From positions 1-34,921 of the forward strand of contig NZ_JEMF01000017.1 in assembly GCF_000591415.1 (NCBI RefSeq): DNA of 34,921 nucleotides, in the 5' to 3' direction. Positions within the stretch are counted from its first letter, which is position 1. Every line of letters starts with the position of its first letter. Below are positions 16,423-24,009 of this stretch, one piece after another. A model generated the notes under the pieces. That model was not told where the DNA came from and did no database searches. It saw only the letters and a list, made by a program, of their open reading frames with translations. Made by a program: the position numbers and the translations under genes. Source of the stretch: Cobetia crustatorum (GTDB lineage Bacteria; Pseudomonadota; Gammaproteobacteria; Pseudomonadales; Halomonadaceae).

Positions 16423-18173
16423 TACAGCTGATTACCGGCAGGCGACGCGCTGAGTCCGGTACAGCATCGCTATCGCTGACACCGGCCCGCGTACTGCGCT
16501 GGCTGGTACTGCTGCTGCTGCTCGGTCCCACGGCATTGGGGTTGGCCGGATTGGTCGCGCCTGCCTTTGGTCTATGGCCGACGCTTGGGTTCGAGAATAT
16601 TTCCGGCGTTGCCTGGCAGCGATGGTGGGCTTTGCCTGGCTTGGCTGATGGTTTTCGCCTGACATTGATCAGCGGAATCGGCGGAACCCTGCTGGCGATA
16701 TTGCTGACGCTGGGGTGGCTATCCGCTGCTGCGGGTACGCCCTTTGGAGAGCGACTCGAACGACTGTTGGCACCGGTGTTGGCAATGCCGCACTTGGCGC
16801 TGGCGCTGGGCTTGCTGTGGCTGGCTGCGCCGAGTGGCGTACTGATGCGCTTGTTGCTGGCACCCTTCGAGGTGCTGGTACCCCCTCAATTCCCACTGCC
16901 CGATGCTCACGGCATTACGCTGGCGATCGGGTTGGCCTTGAAAGAAGCCCCATTTCTGATGCTGATGGCCCAGACGGCGCTGTCACGCTTGCCGGTAACG
17001 GCTCAGATGCAGGCTGGTCAGGCGCTCGGTTACAGTCTCCCGCAACTGCGCTGGCGCATCCTCATGCCCCAAGTCATGCGTGCGATTGCCTTGCCTATCG
17101 GCGCGGTACTGGCCTATTCGCTGGCGGTAGTGGATGTCGCGCAAGTGCTTGGCCCAACGCGTACCCCGACACTGGCAGTGCGCTTGGTAGAGCTATGGCG
17201 CGACAGTGATCCGACCGCGCGCTTGCCAGCTAGTGTTGGTGCGCTCGTCTTGGCGCTGTTGGTAATTGTGACGATGGCCCTGGGGGCCGCGCTAGGGCGT
17301 CAGCTGCTGAATTGGCATCGTGACTGGACGCTGAATACCCCCCCACCTGGGATGCCTGACGTACCTGGTTCATCCGGTTCAGCACGCGTAGACAGTATTG
17401 GGCGCGCAATTCGCGTGATGCTGGGCATCGTGACGGTGATATCGCTGCTGGCCTTTGCGGTGATTGCACTGCAATCGCTCGCCAGAGTCTGGTTCTTTCC
17501 ATCACTGCTACCTACTCGCTGGGGGCTGGAGAGCTGGCAGCAGGCCCTGGCTGGGCTGGGCGATGCTTTCACCAATAGTCTGTGGCTGGCAGTTCTGGTC
17601 GCCACCTTGTCCGTCATTCTCAGTATCGCGGTATTCGAGCGTGAACGGGAGAGCGGGCGCTTGCGTGGCTTTATCGTCTGCCTCTATCTGCCGCTGCTAT
17701 TGCCGCAGGCAAGCTTTCTGTTCGGGTTTCAGGTCGGTTGGTTGAGTCTGGGGGCTAACCCCGGCTGGCCGGGCGTGGTGATCGGTCACCTGCTATTTGC
17801 GCTGCCCTATGCCTGGCTGACGCTGGCGGGTCCATGGGCACGCTTTGATGTTCGGTTGGAGCAGGCAGCGCGCCTGTTGGGCAGTTCGCGACTTGAGGTC
17901 CTGATCGGCATTCGCCTGCGCTTGATGCTGCGGCCATTGGCAATCAGTTGGGCCGTTGCCTTCGCCGTCAGCATTGCCCAGTACGTACCCACAGTGGTGC
18001 TAGGCGGTGGACGCGTCCCGACACTGACTACCGAGACGTTGGCATTGGCGACAGGCGCTGATCCTCGTCTGACGGCAGTCGCTGCCTGCCTGCAAGCTTG
18101 CTTGCCGTTGTTGATCTTCTTACTGGCGCGCTGGGTGCCCGCAGGCCGCGCCGTGACACCGACACGTGGCTGA
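16398..18173 (+). CDS. ynjC: ABC transporter permease, YnjC-like, two fused permease halves
   Basis: A 591-residue inner-membrane protein with about twelve helices in two homologous halves joined by a Pro/Gly/Ser linker near residues 314-332. Each half has the EAA loop that docks the ATPase: EAPFLMLMAQTALSR...GQALGYS near residue 180 and EQAARLLGSSRLEVL near residue 487. The fused arrangement matches YnjC and the ThiP/FbpB type. The start is GTG 16398 inside the end of ynjB, with GGAGG four bases upstream. Both EAA loops look intact, so an ATPase partner is expected, but none is encoded next to it: the next gene is the YnjF-like enzyme. Confidence 0.9.
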   Translation: MGATLSQLIQLITGRRRAESGTASLSLTPARVLRWLVLLLLLGPTALGLAGLVAPAFGLWPTLGFENISGVAWQRWWALPGLADGFRLTLISGIGGTLLAILLTLGWLSAAAGTPFGERLERLLAPVLAMPHLALALGLLWLAAPSGVLMRLLLAPFEVLVPPQFPLPDAHGITLAIGLALKEAPFLMLMAQTALSRLPVTAQMQAGQALGYSLPQLRWRILMPQVMRAIALPIGAVLAYSLAVVDVAQVLGPTRTPTLAVRLVELWRDSDPTARLPASVGALVLALLVIVTMALGAALGRQLLNWHRDWTLNTPPPGMPDVPGSSGSARVDSIGRAIRVMLGIVTVISLLAFAVIALQSLARVWFFPSLLPTRWGLESWQQALAGLGDAFTNSLWLAVLVATLSVILSIAVFERERESGRLRGFIVCLYLPLLLPQASFLFGFQVGWLSLGANPGWPGVVIGHLLFALPYAWLTLAGPWARFDVRLEQAARLLGSSRLEVLIGIRLRLMLRPLAISWAVAFAVSIAQYVPTVVLGGGRVPTLTTETLALATGADPRLTAVAACLQACLPLLIFLLARWVPAGRAVTPTRG

Positions 18174-18274
18174 CGTGGTGCAGCACCCTGTATTGCACAA
18201 CGACGTGGCGCAAAGACCTGATCCGCCAATGATCCATTGTCAGATTCATCGATTCACTAACATGGGAGCGGAGC

Positions 18275-18892
18275 ATGCTGGATAAGTGGACCTCACGCTG
18301 GGTACAGCCGCCATTGAAACGTCTGGCGTGTAGCGCGGCAGCGCGCGGTCTGCACCCTGACCAGCTGACGATTGCCGGCTTCGTGATCGGCATCACTGCT
18401 TTGCCGCTGCTCGCCTTCGGACATTTCGGGCTGGCACTGATCGCTATCCTGATCAATCGCGTGGTGGATGGGCTGGATGGTGCGCTGGCGCGTCATGCCG
18501 GATTGAGCTCTGATGCCGGTGGTTTCCTGGATATCTGTCTCGATTTCCTGTTCTACGCCGGTGTGGTCGTCGGTTTTGCGCTGGCTGATCCCACCGCCAA
18601 TGCAATGGCCGCGGTAGTGTTGTTGTTTGCGTTTGTTGGCACGGGTTCCAGCTTTCTGGCCTTTGCCATCATGGCGGCCAAGCACCAGATAGAGCGGCCA
18701 AATTTCACCCGCAAGGCCTTCTACTATCTGGACGGTCTGACCGAAGGCACTGAAACCATCGGCTTCTTCGTCTTGGTCTGTTTGATGCCTCATCACTTCG
18801 CACTACTGGCGTGGATATTTGCCGCAGCTTGCATCCTGACCACGCTAACGCGCGTATGGGGAGGGTATGTCACCTTGCGGGCGCAAGACTGA
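18275..18892 (+). CDS. ynjF: CDP-alcohol phosphatidyltransferase family protein, YnjF-like
   Basis: A 205-residue integral membrane enzyme with about six helices. The full family signature DG-x2-AR-x8-G-x3-D-x3-D is present: Asp68-Gly69, Ala72-Arg73, Gly82, Asp86 and Asp90. These aspartates bind the divalent metal and catalyse transfer of a phosphoalcohol from a CDP-lipid or CDP-alcohol in phospholipid-type synthesis. The exact alcohol is unknown; YnjF-type proteins are uncharacterised as far as I know. Two tandem ribosome-site-like repeats (GGGAG, CGGAG) precede the ATG. It follows ynjC by about 100 bases and precedes the DUF3047 gene, with no terminator seen between, so one transcript is likely. 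Confidence 0.9.
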   Translation: MLDKWTSRWVQPPLKRLACSAAARGLHPDQLTIAGFVIGITALPLLAFGHFGLALIAILINRVVDGLDGALARHAGLSSDAGGFLDICLDFLFYAGVVVGFALADPTANAMAAVVLLFAFVGTGSSFLAFAIMAAKHQIERPNFTRKAFYYLDGLTEGTETIGFFVLVCLMPHHFALLAWIFAAACILTTLTRVWGGYVTLRAQD

Positions 18893-18976
18893 AACATGGT
18901 CTTCGCCTGACGGTGGAATCGCATTCATCACGGCCGGCGCCAATGCCTTCGCCTGCTGTCTTTACGGAGTCTGTCC

Positions 18977-19690
18977 ATGTCGCTGATTACTCGTCTTAGC
19001 TCTGCCATCTCGGTGTCTCATGGCTCAGTGCCGACTGCTCTGCTGCTCGCTGGTGGTCTGATGGCTGCGTCGTTGTCCCCTGTTGCCACTGCTGCTGACA
19101 AGGTTTACACGCCCGCGCAGATTCTGGCGTGGGGAGAGAAGACCTTCGAAGGTCATACCGCGTATCGTGTGGTCGAGCGTGACGGGGCTCCTGCTCTGGA
19201 AGCCAAGGCTCAAGGCCAGGCCTCGGCACGCTTTCTTGAAGAAGATATTTCTCTGGATGATACGCCCTATCTGAAGTGGTGCTGGCAGGTGGAAAGCATC
19301 TATCCGGCACTGGATGAGAAGACCAAGAATGGTGACGACTATCCGGCGCGCCTGTACGTGGTCAACAAGACCGGCATCCTGCCGTGGCAGGTCGAGGCGA
19401 TCAATTACGTCTGGTCCAGCAACGAGCCCAAGGACAGTCATTGGGACAATGCCTTTACTGACCGCGCCGTTTTGCTGGCGGTAGAGTCGGGGGCAGACAA
19501 GGTGGGGCAGTGGGTGCCAGAGGTCCGCGATCTGCGTGCTGACTATTCGCGTCTGTTTGGTAGCAAGCCGAGCGAGATTGCCGGACTTGCCTTGATGGCA
19601 GATGGCGATAATGCAGGGGGGGATGCCACAGCGTATTTTCGTGGCCTCAGCCTCTCAAGCGATGCGACACCGCCGCAGTGCAATGGCTAG
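18977..19690 (+). CDS. DUF3047 exported protein
   Basis: A 237-residue periplasmic protein. A signal peptide (ALLLAGGLMAASLSPVATAA) ends near residue 40. The remainder matches the DUF3047 pattern as I remember it: YRVVERDGAPALEAKAQGQAS, YLKWCWQVE, GDDYPARLYVV, INYVWSSN, then SEIAGLALMADGDNAGG near the end. Function is unknown; the fold has been likened to carbohydrate-binding-type beta domains, which I cannot verify. CGGAG lies seven bases before the ATG. It is the last gene of the TVP38/ynj cassette and is followed by a strong bidirectional terminator. Confidence 0.85.
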   Translation: MSLITRLSSAISVSHGSVPTALLLAGGLMAASLSPVATAADKVYTPAQILAWGEKTFEGHTAYRVVERDGAPALEAKAQGQASARFLEEDISLDDTPYLKWCWQVESIYPALDEKTKNGDDYPARLYVVNKTGILPWQVEAINYVWSSNEPKDSHWDNAFTDRAVLLAVESGADKVGQWVPEVRDLRADYSRLFGSKPSEIAGLALMADGDNAGGDATAYFRGLSLSSDATPPQCNG

Positions 19691-19727
19691 TCGGTCAATC
19701 GGTTGAGAATAAATAGATAGACACAAA

Positions 19728-19766
19728 AAAGCCCCGCGACTGATTGCTCAGTGGCGGGGCTTTCGG
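19728..19766. terminator. Bidirectional terminator between DUF3047 gene and slyD
   Basis: AAAGCCCCGC (19728-19737) pairs with GCGGGGCTTT (19754-19763), and an inner ACTGA/TCAGT stem closes on TTGC. Six A's (19725-19730) give a strong U-tract on the minus strand for slyD. The + side has a shorter T-run. Confidence 0.9.
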
Positions 19767-19771
19767 TTCAG

Positions 19772-19822
19772 GCTTCACACAGCGAGTGTGAAGCACCCGC
19801 GAGACGACAGTGTCATCTCGCG
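19772..19822 (-). other. Two further hairpins in the slyD 3' region
   Basis: GCTTCACAC/GTGTGAAGC (19772-19780 with 19786-19794) and CGCGAGA...TCTCGCG (19799-19805 with 19816-19822, with an inner GAC/GTC pair) are perfect or near-perfect stems between the slyD stop and its terminator. They may stabilise the slyD transcript. Confidence 0.55.
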
Positions 19823-19838
19823 AGGGAGGAGGCGGAGC

Positions 19839-20321
19839 TTAGTGCTCCACGCCGCCTTCACCGTGAACGTGACCGTGTTCCAGTTCTTCGGAAGAAGCTT
19901 CACGCACTTCGGTGATCTGGACGTCGAAGTTCAGGGTTTCGCCAGCGAGCGGGTGGTTGCCATCGACAACAACAGTATCGCCTTCAACCTTGGTGACGGT
20001 GACCATCAGCGGGCCGCCCTGGGTCTGAGCCTGGAACTGCATGCCTGCTTCGATGTCTTCGACACCTTGGAATGCATCACGCGGCACTTCCTGGACCAGT
20101 GCTTCCTGGACTTCACCGTAACCTTCTTCCGGAGTCACAGCGACTTTCAGCTCGTCACCGGACTTCTTGCCGTCGAGTTCTTTCTCGAGGCCCGGAACGA
20201 TGTTGCCGGCGCCGTGGATGTAAGCTAGCGGCTCACGGCCTTCAGAGGTGTCCAGCACTTCCCCTTCATTGTTGGTGAGGGTGTAGTGGAAAGAGACAAC
20301 AGCATTCTGGGCGATTTGCAT
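19839..20321 (-). CDS. slyD: FKBP-type peptidyl-prolyl cis-trans isomerase, SlyD-like
   Basis: A 160-residue cytosolic folding helper. The FKBP domain is split by the insert-in-flap domain as in SlyD: VVSFHYTLTNNEGEVLDTS, GAGNIVPGLEKELDGK, then the IF domain near residues 70-128 and the closing VVDGNHPLAGETLNFDVQITEV. The C-terminus is a short His-rich tail (HGHVHGEGGVEH), fitting nickel binding but much shorter than the long metal-binding tail of E. coli SlyD. AAAGG lies nine bases before the ATG. Intact length and residues indicate an active enzyme. It is monocistronic, ending in stacked hairpins and a strong terminator. Confidence 0.93.
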   Translation of the reverse strand: MQIAQNAVVSFHYTLTNNEGEVLDTSEGREPLAYIHGAGNIVPGLEKELDGKKSGDELKVAVTPEEGYGEVQEALVQEVPRDAFQGVEDIEAGMQFQAQTQGGPLMVTVTKVEGDTVVVDGNHPLAGETLNFDVQITEVREASSEELEHGHVHGEGGVEH

Positions 20322-20600
20322 GGTTAGGGGCCTTTCGATAGGTATATGAACGTTAATAATAGCGTGCCCCTGAGGTGACTGTCAGGGGGGATGGCGGAAA
20401 AAACCCGCGTATCACGTGGCTTCCGGCCCGCTGATAACACCACCACGAGGGCGGTCCAGCGCACGATATCTTGTCTTGAAATAGTAGGTGACGCTCGCAA
20501 GCGTACTTTTCAACCCTGAACGTGGAATTTTTCTTGTGCGCGGTGCGGAGCCTCCAGTCGGCGCATGTCAGTGGAGGTGAAATGCACTGATACGGCAGGC

Positions 20601-20639
20601 GATGCGGTATTTCTGGGCAGGTAATCTGCCTACCGCATC
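20601..20639. other. Long imperfect hairpin in the 20322-20847 intergenic gap
   Basis: GATGCGGTA (20601-20609) pairs with TACCGCATC (20631-20639). Inside, GGCAG (20616-20620) pairs with CTGCC (20626-20630) around GTAAT, leaving one 6-base bulge. No T-run follows. It could be part of a leader RNA or small RNA. I see no convincing gene in this 526-base gap. Confidence 0.5.
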
Positions 20640-20847
20640 AGGGTCTTGTGTCTATCCGCGTGGGAAGGTTTTGCGCGCCGGCTTGCGAGGGCATCGGGGT
20701 GTGGTTACTCTGCCTACTCGGACATCGCGGATTTCTGACGCGAGATGTCAATGACAACTCTCGCTCCGCATGTTCTGCCCCGTGGCCACTGACGGGGAAT
20801 GGCAATCACATGCTCCATGCGACCCCTATTTTCAGGAGAGAATTTCG

Positions 20848-21132
20848 ATGACCGTGACATTGATCTGGCTGGTGAGCTTCGCTGCGATCTTCATGCTGTG
20901 CTTGAACCGCTGGGACGGCTCGCTAGGTGCCACCGTCAAGCGTATTCTGCCCGAAGCCCTCAGTATCGATAACGGTGACCGTTACGTCTGGGGCGGGGCG
21001 CTGGCCGTATTGGGCGCTACCTTCATCGTCAATCCTATCTCCATGCTGATGGCGCTGATCATGCTGACGCTGATTGTCGTCATTGGTGGCAAGCTGATCT
21101 GCTGGGGCATGAGCAAGGTCAAGATGCACTGA
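20848..21132 (+). CDS. Small two-helix membrane protein, unknown function
   Basis: A 94-residue protein with two hydrophobic segments, near residues 3-20 (TLIWLVSFAAIFMLCL) and 49-83 (GGALAVLGATFIVNPISM onward). A short charged stretch (RWDGSLGATVKRILPEALS) lies between them, so it is likely an inner-membrane protein. I do not recognise a family. The ATG at 20848 has AGGAG nine bases upstream; reading further upstream in frame is possible but lacks such a site. It ends in a 15-bp perfect terminator at 21170-21209. Confidence 0.75.
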   Translation: MTVTLIWLVSFAAIFMLCLNRWDGSLGATVKRILPEALSIDNGDRYVWGGALAVLGATFIVNPISMLMALIMLTLIVVIGGKLICWGMSKVKMH

Positions 21133-21169
21133 TTTTATGCTGATGCACGCTGTATAAGGTGTGCACCTG

Positions 21170-21209
21170 AAACGCAACAGGCCGGGCAAATGCTCGGCCT
21201 GTTGCGTTT
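21170..21209. terminator. Bidirectional terminator between small membrane gene and LpxR-like gene
   Basis: AAACGCAACAGGCCG (21170-21184) pairs perfectly with CGGCCTGTTGCGTTT (21195-21209) around a 10-base loop. A/T ends on both sides allow it to act for both convergent genes. Confidence 0.92.
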
Positions 21210-21263
21210 CTGGCTTGCTGGTATCGGAGTGGCGGTTCAGTGCTGTATCTGACGCCGCGTGCC

Positions 21264-22445
21264 CTAGAGCCAGGTGGAAAGTGTCAGCGAGCCGAACTGA
21301 TCGCTCTCACGCTGAGTTTCGAATTCATGCGTACGCCAGACATTGACGAAGGCCAGTTGCCAGCGTTGCCAGCTCAGCGCAAAGCCTAGCTGTATATCTC
21401 CCACCAGCGGGCGACGGTCTACCGACGCACTGTCCTCGAAGCTATTGCCATCCAACAACATATTGCGTGCTACGGCACGTCCTTCGAGATTGGCAAACAG
21501 GTACCAGGCGAAATCACCATCAGGCACGAAATACTGGCGGCCACTCTGGGATGGCGCCACCGTTGGAATGCCATAGCTGCGTGATAGCCCATGACCAATG
21601 CGGATACCTCCCCCCACACCGGCATAGGTGTATAGATTCCCCAGCGCAGCGGAGGCTGATGGGCCGTACTCCATTTCCAGACTCCCCATCTGGGCGGGTA
21701 GCCATAACTGTGTCTGCCAGCCGGCATTGACCACTGGTTCGTTATTCAACTGATGGTCCCACCCCTCAGGGTCATCGCTGCCAGTGATGTTATGGGCAGC
21801 TTGCTGAGTGCTTTTCGCGCCAGATGCCGGGCCAACAATGCCTAGATCAAGATTGAAGGTGTCGACACGCCGCCATCTATTTTCTCCTTTCTGCCCATTC
21901 TCTTCTGCAAATAGCGATACGCCACCGAACAGGTAGCCTGCATAAGGCCGATCATCACTATCGGGTTGCTTGCGATCGATATTGGTCGGCGTGTAAATCT
22001 GCTGACCAAATCGATAGGCAGTGGCATCCAAACGGGCTGCGCTAAAGCCTGGCACCCAATCTGCCAGTGAGCGTGACCAGTGCTGATGTGGTGTCTCGAA
22101 GGTGTAACTCAGCGCAAAGCCATTGGTGTAGTGCCCGTCATCGCCACTGGAGAGAATGTCGTTTTCCAACTTGAATGACAGCACGCCGCCGGAATGTGTC
22201 TCGGAATCCGCAGCCTCCACGACGGGTGACAACACCACTGCACCCAACATCACCAACGCCAATACCAGCTGACGGGTTGTGAAAGGCAGTTGCGAGACAG
22301 GGCTCAATGCATGGGTAGCGGATAAACCAAGAGGGAGCGAGCACGACGAAGCGCCAGCAGCGGATGAAGTAGCACTATCGTTACCCGAAGCAGGGCAGGT
22401 GACCGACGATGACGAGAGCAAAGCACAGACAGCAGTGGGACGCAT
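21264..22445 (-). CDS. LpxR-like lipid A deacylase family outer-membrane protein (DUF2219)
   Basis: A 393-residue protein whose body matches the LpxR beta-barrel family, which removes the 3'-acyloxyacyl group of lipid A in the outer membrane. The active-site-type segment FKLENDILSSGDDGHYTNGF gives Glu94, Asn95, Asp96, His105, Thr107 and Asn108. It is followed by YRFGQQIYTPTNI, DRPYAGYLFGG and a final aromatic C-terminus (LSTWL), typical of barrels. The ATG at 22445 has AGGAG five bases upstream. The N-terminus is odd: about 57 Ser/Ala-rich residues precede the hydrophobic signal core (LVLALVMLGAVVLSPVVEA, cleavage near residue 79). A TTG start at the ALSPVSQ stretch would give a normal signal but has no visible ribosome site. 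Confidence 0.88.
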   Translation of the reverse strand: MRPTAVCALLSSSSVTCPASGNDSATSSAAGASSCSLPLGLSATHALSPVSQLPFTTRQLVLALVMLGAVVLSPVVEAADSETHSGGVLSFKLENDILSSGDDGHYTNGFALSYTFETPHQHWSRSLADWVPGFSAARLDATAYRFGQQIYTPTNIDRKQPDSDDRPYAGYLFGGVSLFAEENGQKGENRWRRVDTFNLDLGIVGPASGAKSTQQAAHNITGSDDPEGWDHQLNNEPVVNAGWQTQLWLPAQMGSLEMEYGPSASAALGNLYTYAGVGGGIRIGHGLSRSYGIPTVAPSQSGRQYFVPDGDFAWYLFANLEGRAVARNMLLDGNSFEDSASVDRRPLVGDIQLGFALSWQRWQLAFVNVWRTHEFETQRESDQFGSLTLSTWL

Positions 22446-22566
22446 GGCAACTCCTAGGGCGGAAAGTTGTACACAGAGTCTAGTAAAGCCGTAGGTGTAT
22501 AACCTTGCACAAAAAAAATGCATTTGCATAGGAGGCTAATTAAAAAGTTGGGAAATTAGAGGTCTT

Positions 22567-23061
22567 ATGTTTAATTATATAATTGCGGTTTTACCGCTAA
22601 TTATTTTACTAGTTTTCTTAAATTAACATATCATAGAATTTTACGATGATGGTAATGAGTTATATTATCCATTTTTATCCGTTATAGGAAATATTATTAA
22701 AATTGAAGCTTTGACACCACTGCTTGAAAATAATATAGAGCTTATTGAAGAAGCAGCTAGAGATAATGGAAGAGAAGAAGGTGCTGTTGTTGGTATAACA
22801 AAGCAAGCTCAAGACCGTGGCTATGAAAGCCTGTCACCAGCGCAGGTACGCATGTTTGAATTATGTGTGAGGCCATTGATAGAGGGTGTTCAGTGCCCTG
22901 GTTATACCCATGAGTTGGAAGATAATCCAAGGGAGTGCCATCGCATACTCGATGATGATCGGCTTGTAGAGCTTTATACGATTGGAAATGCCTTGTGCGA
23001 AACCTGTGAAGCACAAGCATCAGTAGATAACCACTCTAAAACATCATTTTTTAAAGACTAA
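22567..23061 (+). pseudogene. AT-rich single-helix membrane-anchored ORF with in-frame TAA
   Basis: From ATG 22567 (AGAGG four bases upstream) one frame reads MFNYIIAVLPLIILLVFLN, a clean membrane helix, then TAA at 22624-22626. It continues open in the same frame for 144 more codons to the stop at 23059-23061. After the stop it reads HIIEFYDDGNELYYPFL, then an acidic helical stretch (ELIEEAARDNGREEGA) and a Cys-containing tail (C-GY, E-C-H, CETC). If the TAA was a sense codon, the product is a 164-residue protein with an N-terminal anchor. The only initiator after the TAA that gives a sizeable product is TTG 22711 (116 residues), with no ribosome site. GC is about 25% at 22561-22740 by my count, far below its neighbours, suggesting acquired DNA. 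I recognise no family. Confidence 0.5.
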
Positions 23062-23077
23062 GTATATAAAATGATTA

Positions 23078-23121
23078 GCTGGAGCCCTTTCGTGACATAC
23101 ATGAGGGGCCCCAGCATTTTT
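23078..23121 (+). terminator. Terminator after AT-rich ORF
   Basis: GCTGGAGCCC (23078-23087) pairs with GGGCCCCAGC (23106-23115) with one A-C mismatch, followed by ATTTTT. It lies 16 bases after the ORF stop and faces the convergent glycine-zipper gene. Confidence 0.75.
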
Positions 23122-23123
23122 AA

Positions 23124-23620
23124 TCAATAAGGCGCGACGTTCAAATTAGCGCCGTAGCCGACGAGGCGGACACGTTGGCCGACGGAGAAGGCGGTATCGG
23201 CCTTTTGAACAACGATGAGACTGTCGCCTGCATCACGGCGGACTTCGATCTCGTAGGCGTCGACTTGATCCACATTGTCGGCGATCGATTTACCAGCGAC
23301 GCTACCGCCGATGGCGCCGGCTGCAGCCGCGATAGTACGACCAGAGCCGCCACCTATCTGGCTACCAAGCAAGCCGCCGATCACTGCGCCACCCAAGCCA
23401 CCGAGTACACCGCTGCCTTCATCGGTAGCCTGAATCTGTACCGGGCGCAGCGAAGTGATGGTGCCGTAGCTGACGGATTGGGCGCGTTTAGCCTGATCTC
23501 CGGAGTAGACATTGCCGGAATAGACATCACTATTGGCGCAGCGCCCAGCGTCAGCACGCCGATAGCGATGACGGGTAGCCAGCGCCGTGAGCTTCGAAGT
23601 GAGGGAAGCGTAAGGGTCAT
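23124..23620 (-). pseudogene. Glycine-zipper 2TM domain outer-membrane protein, frameshifted
   Basis: The ATG at 23620 has GAGGAG seven bases upstream and starts a signal peptide (RRWLPVIAIGVLTLGAA). About 27 codons in, near 23540-23550, the frame becomes meaningless. One frame back it reads NSDVYSGNVYSGDQAKRAQ, then VSYGTITSLRPVQIQ, then the Gly-rich zipper (GGLGGAVIGGLLGSQIGGGS ... AAGAIGGSVAGK), ending EIEVRRDAGDSLIVVQK...GYGANLNVAPY. This is the pattern of the SlyB/Pcp type of glycine-zipper envelope proteins. Loss of one base at GCTGCGCCAAT explains the break. Intact length would be about 165 residues. The signal has no lipobox Cys. A promoterless internal start is unlikely, so as written the gene is inactive. 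Confidence 0.8.
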
Positions 23621-23721
23621 GGTATGTCTCCTCGCAAAAATGATGTGCTTGAGATGGTGGTGAGAGTATTGGGCTGGCACATCCATTGACAGCCAGAGTG
23701 CTCGCGCGGGACTGACGTCAT

Positions 23722-23958
23722 TCATTGACCGTCAGACAGTGCAAGAACACTGTTTCCTAACAGTATAGACCACTCGGTCCATGACGGGTTCCCTATTGTG
23801 AAACGCTGATAGGGCGCGTTCTTGAGGTTGCTGCGTCGCGCTGCATGTACCCATGCCTTGCCTGGCAAATACTCGCTTGCCTCGTGTGCACATTCTCGCT
23901 GATATCCGGCTATTAGGCTCTTGCATGCCGCGACTGAAAATGAGCATCTCGCTGACAC
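23722..23958. other. Unexplained intergenic element between glycine-zipper gene and aceA terminator
   Basis: About 235 bases with no gene I can support. Two overlapping minus-strand frames stay open across nearly all of it (78 and 71 codons), which is unusual in a gap and is seen in dispersed intergenic repeats or gene remnants. Neither translation has a ribosome site or family resemblance that I recognise. Confidence 0.35.
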
Positions 23959-23982
23959 GAAAAAGCCCGCGTGAGCGGGCTT
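23958..23982 (-). terminator. Rho-independent terminator after aceA
   Basis: AGCCCGC (23964-23970) and GCGGGCT (23975-23981) pair around GTGA. On the minus strand the stem is followed by a U-run (A's at 23960-23963 on the + strand). It lies 28 bases past the aceA stop. Confidence 0.88.
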
Positions 23983-24009
23983 CTGTGGAGCATTGGCGTG
24001 CAGCGATGT

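Noticed and set aside
16100-18275. A hidden ABC ATPase gene near ynjC
   Set aside because: I looked for Walker A and signature motifs (GxxGxGK, LSGGQ) in all frames around the two ABC genes and found none.
20648-20851. A 67-codon frame upstream of the small membrane protein
   Set aside because: It has no ribosome site, its composition is not protein-like, and it overlaps the better-supported start at 20848.
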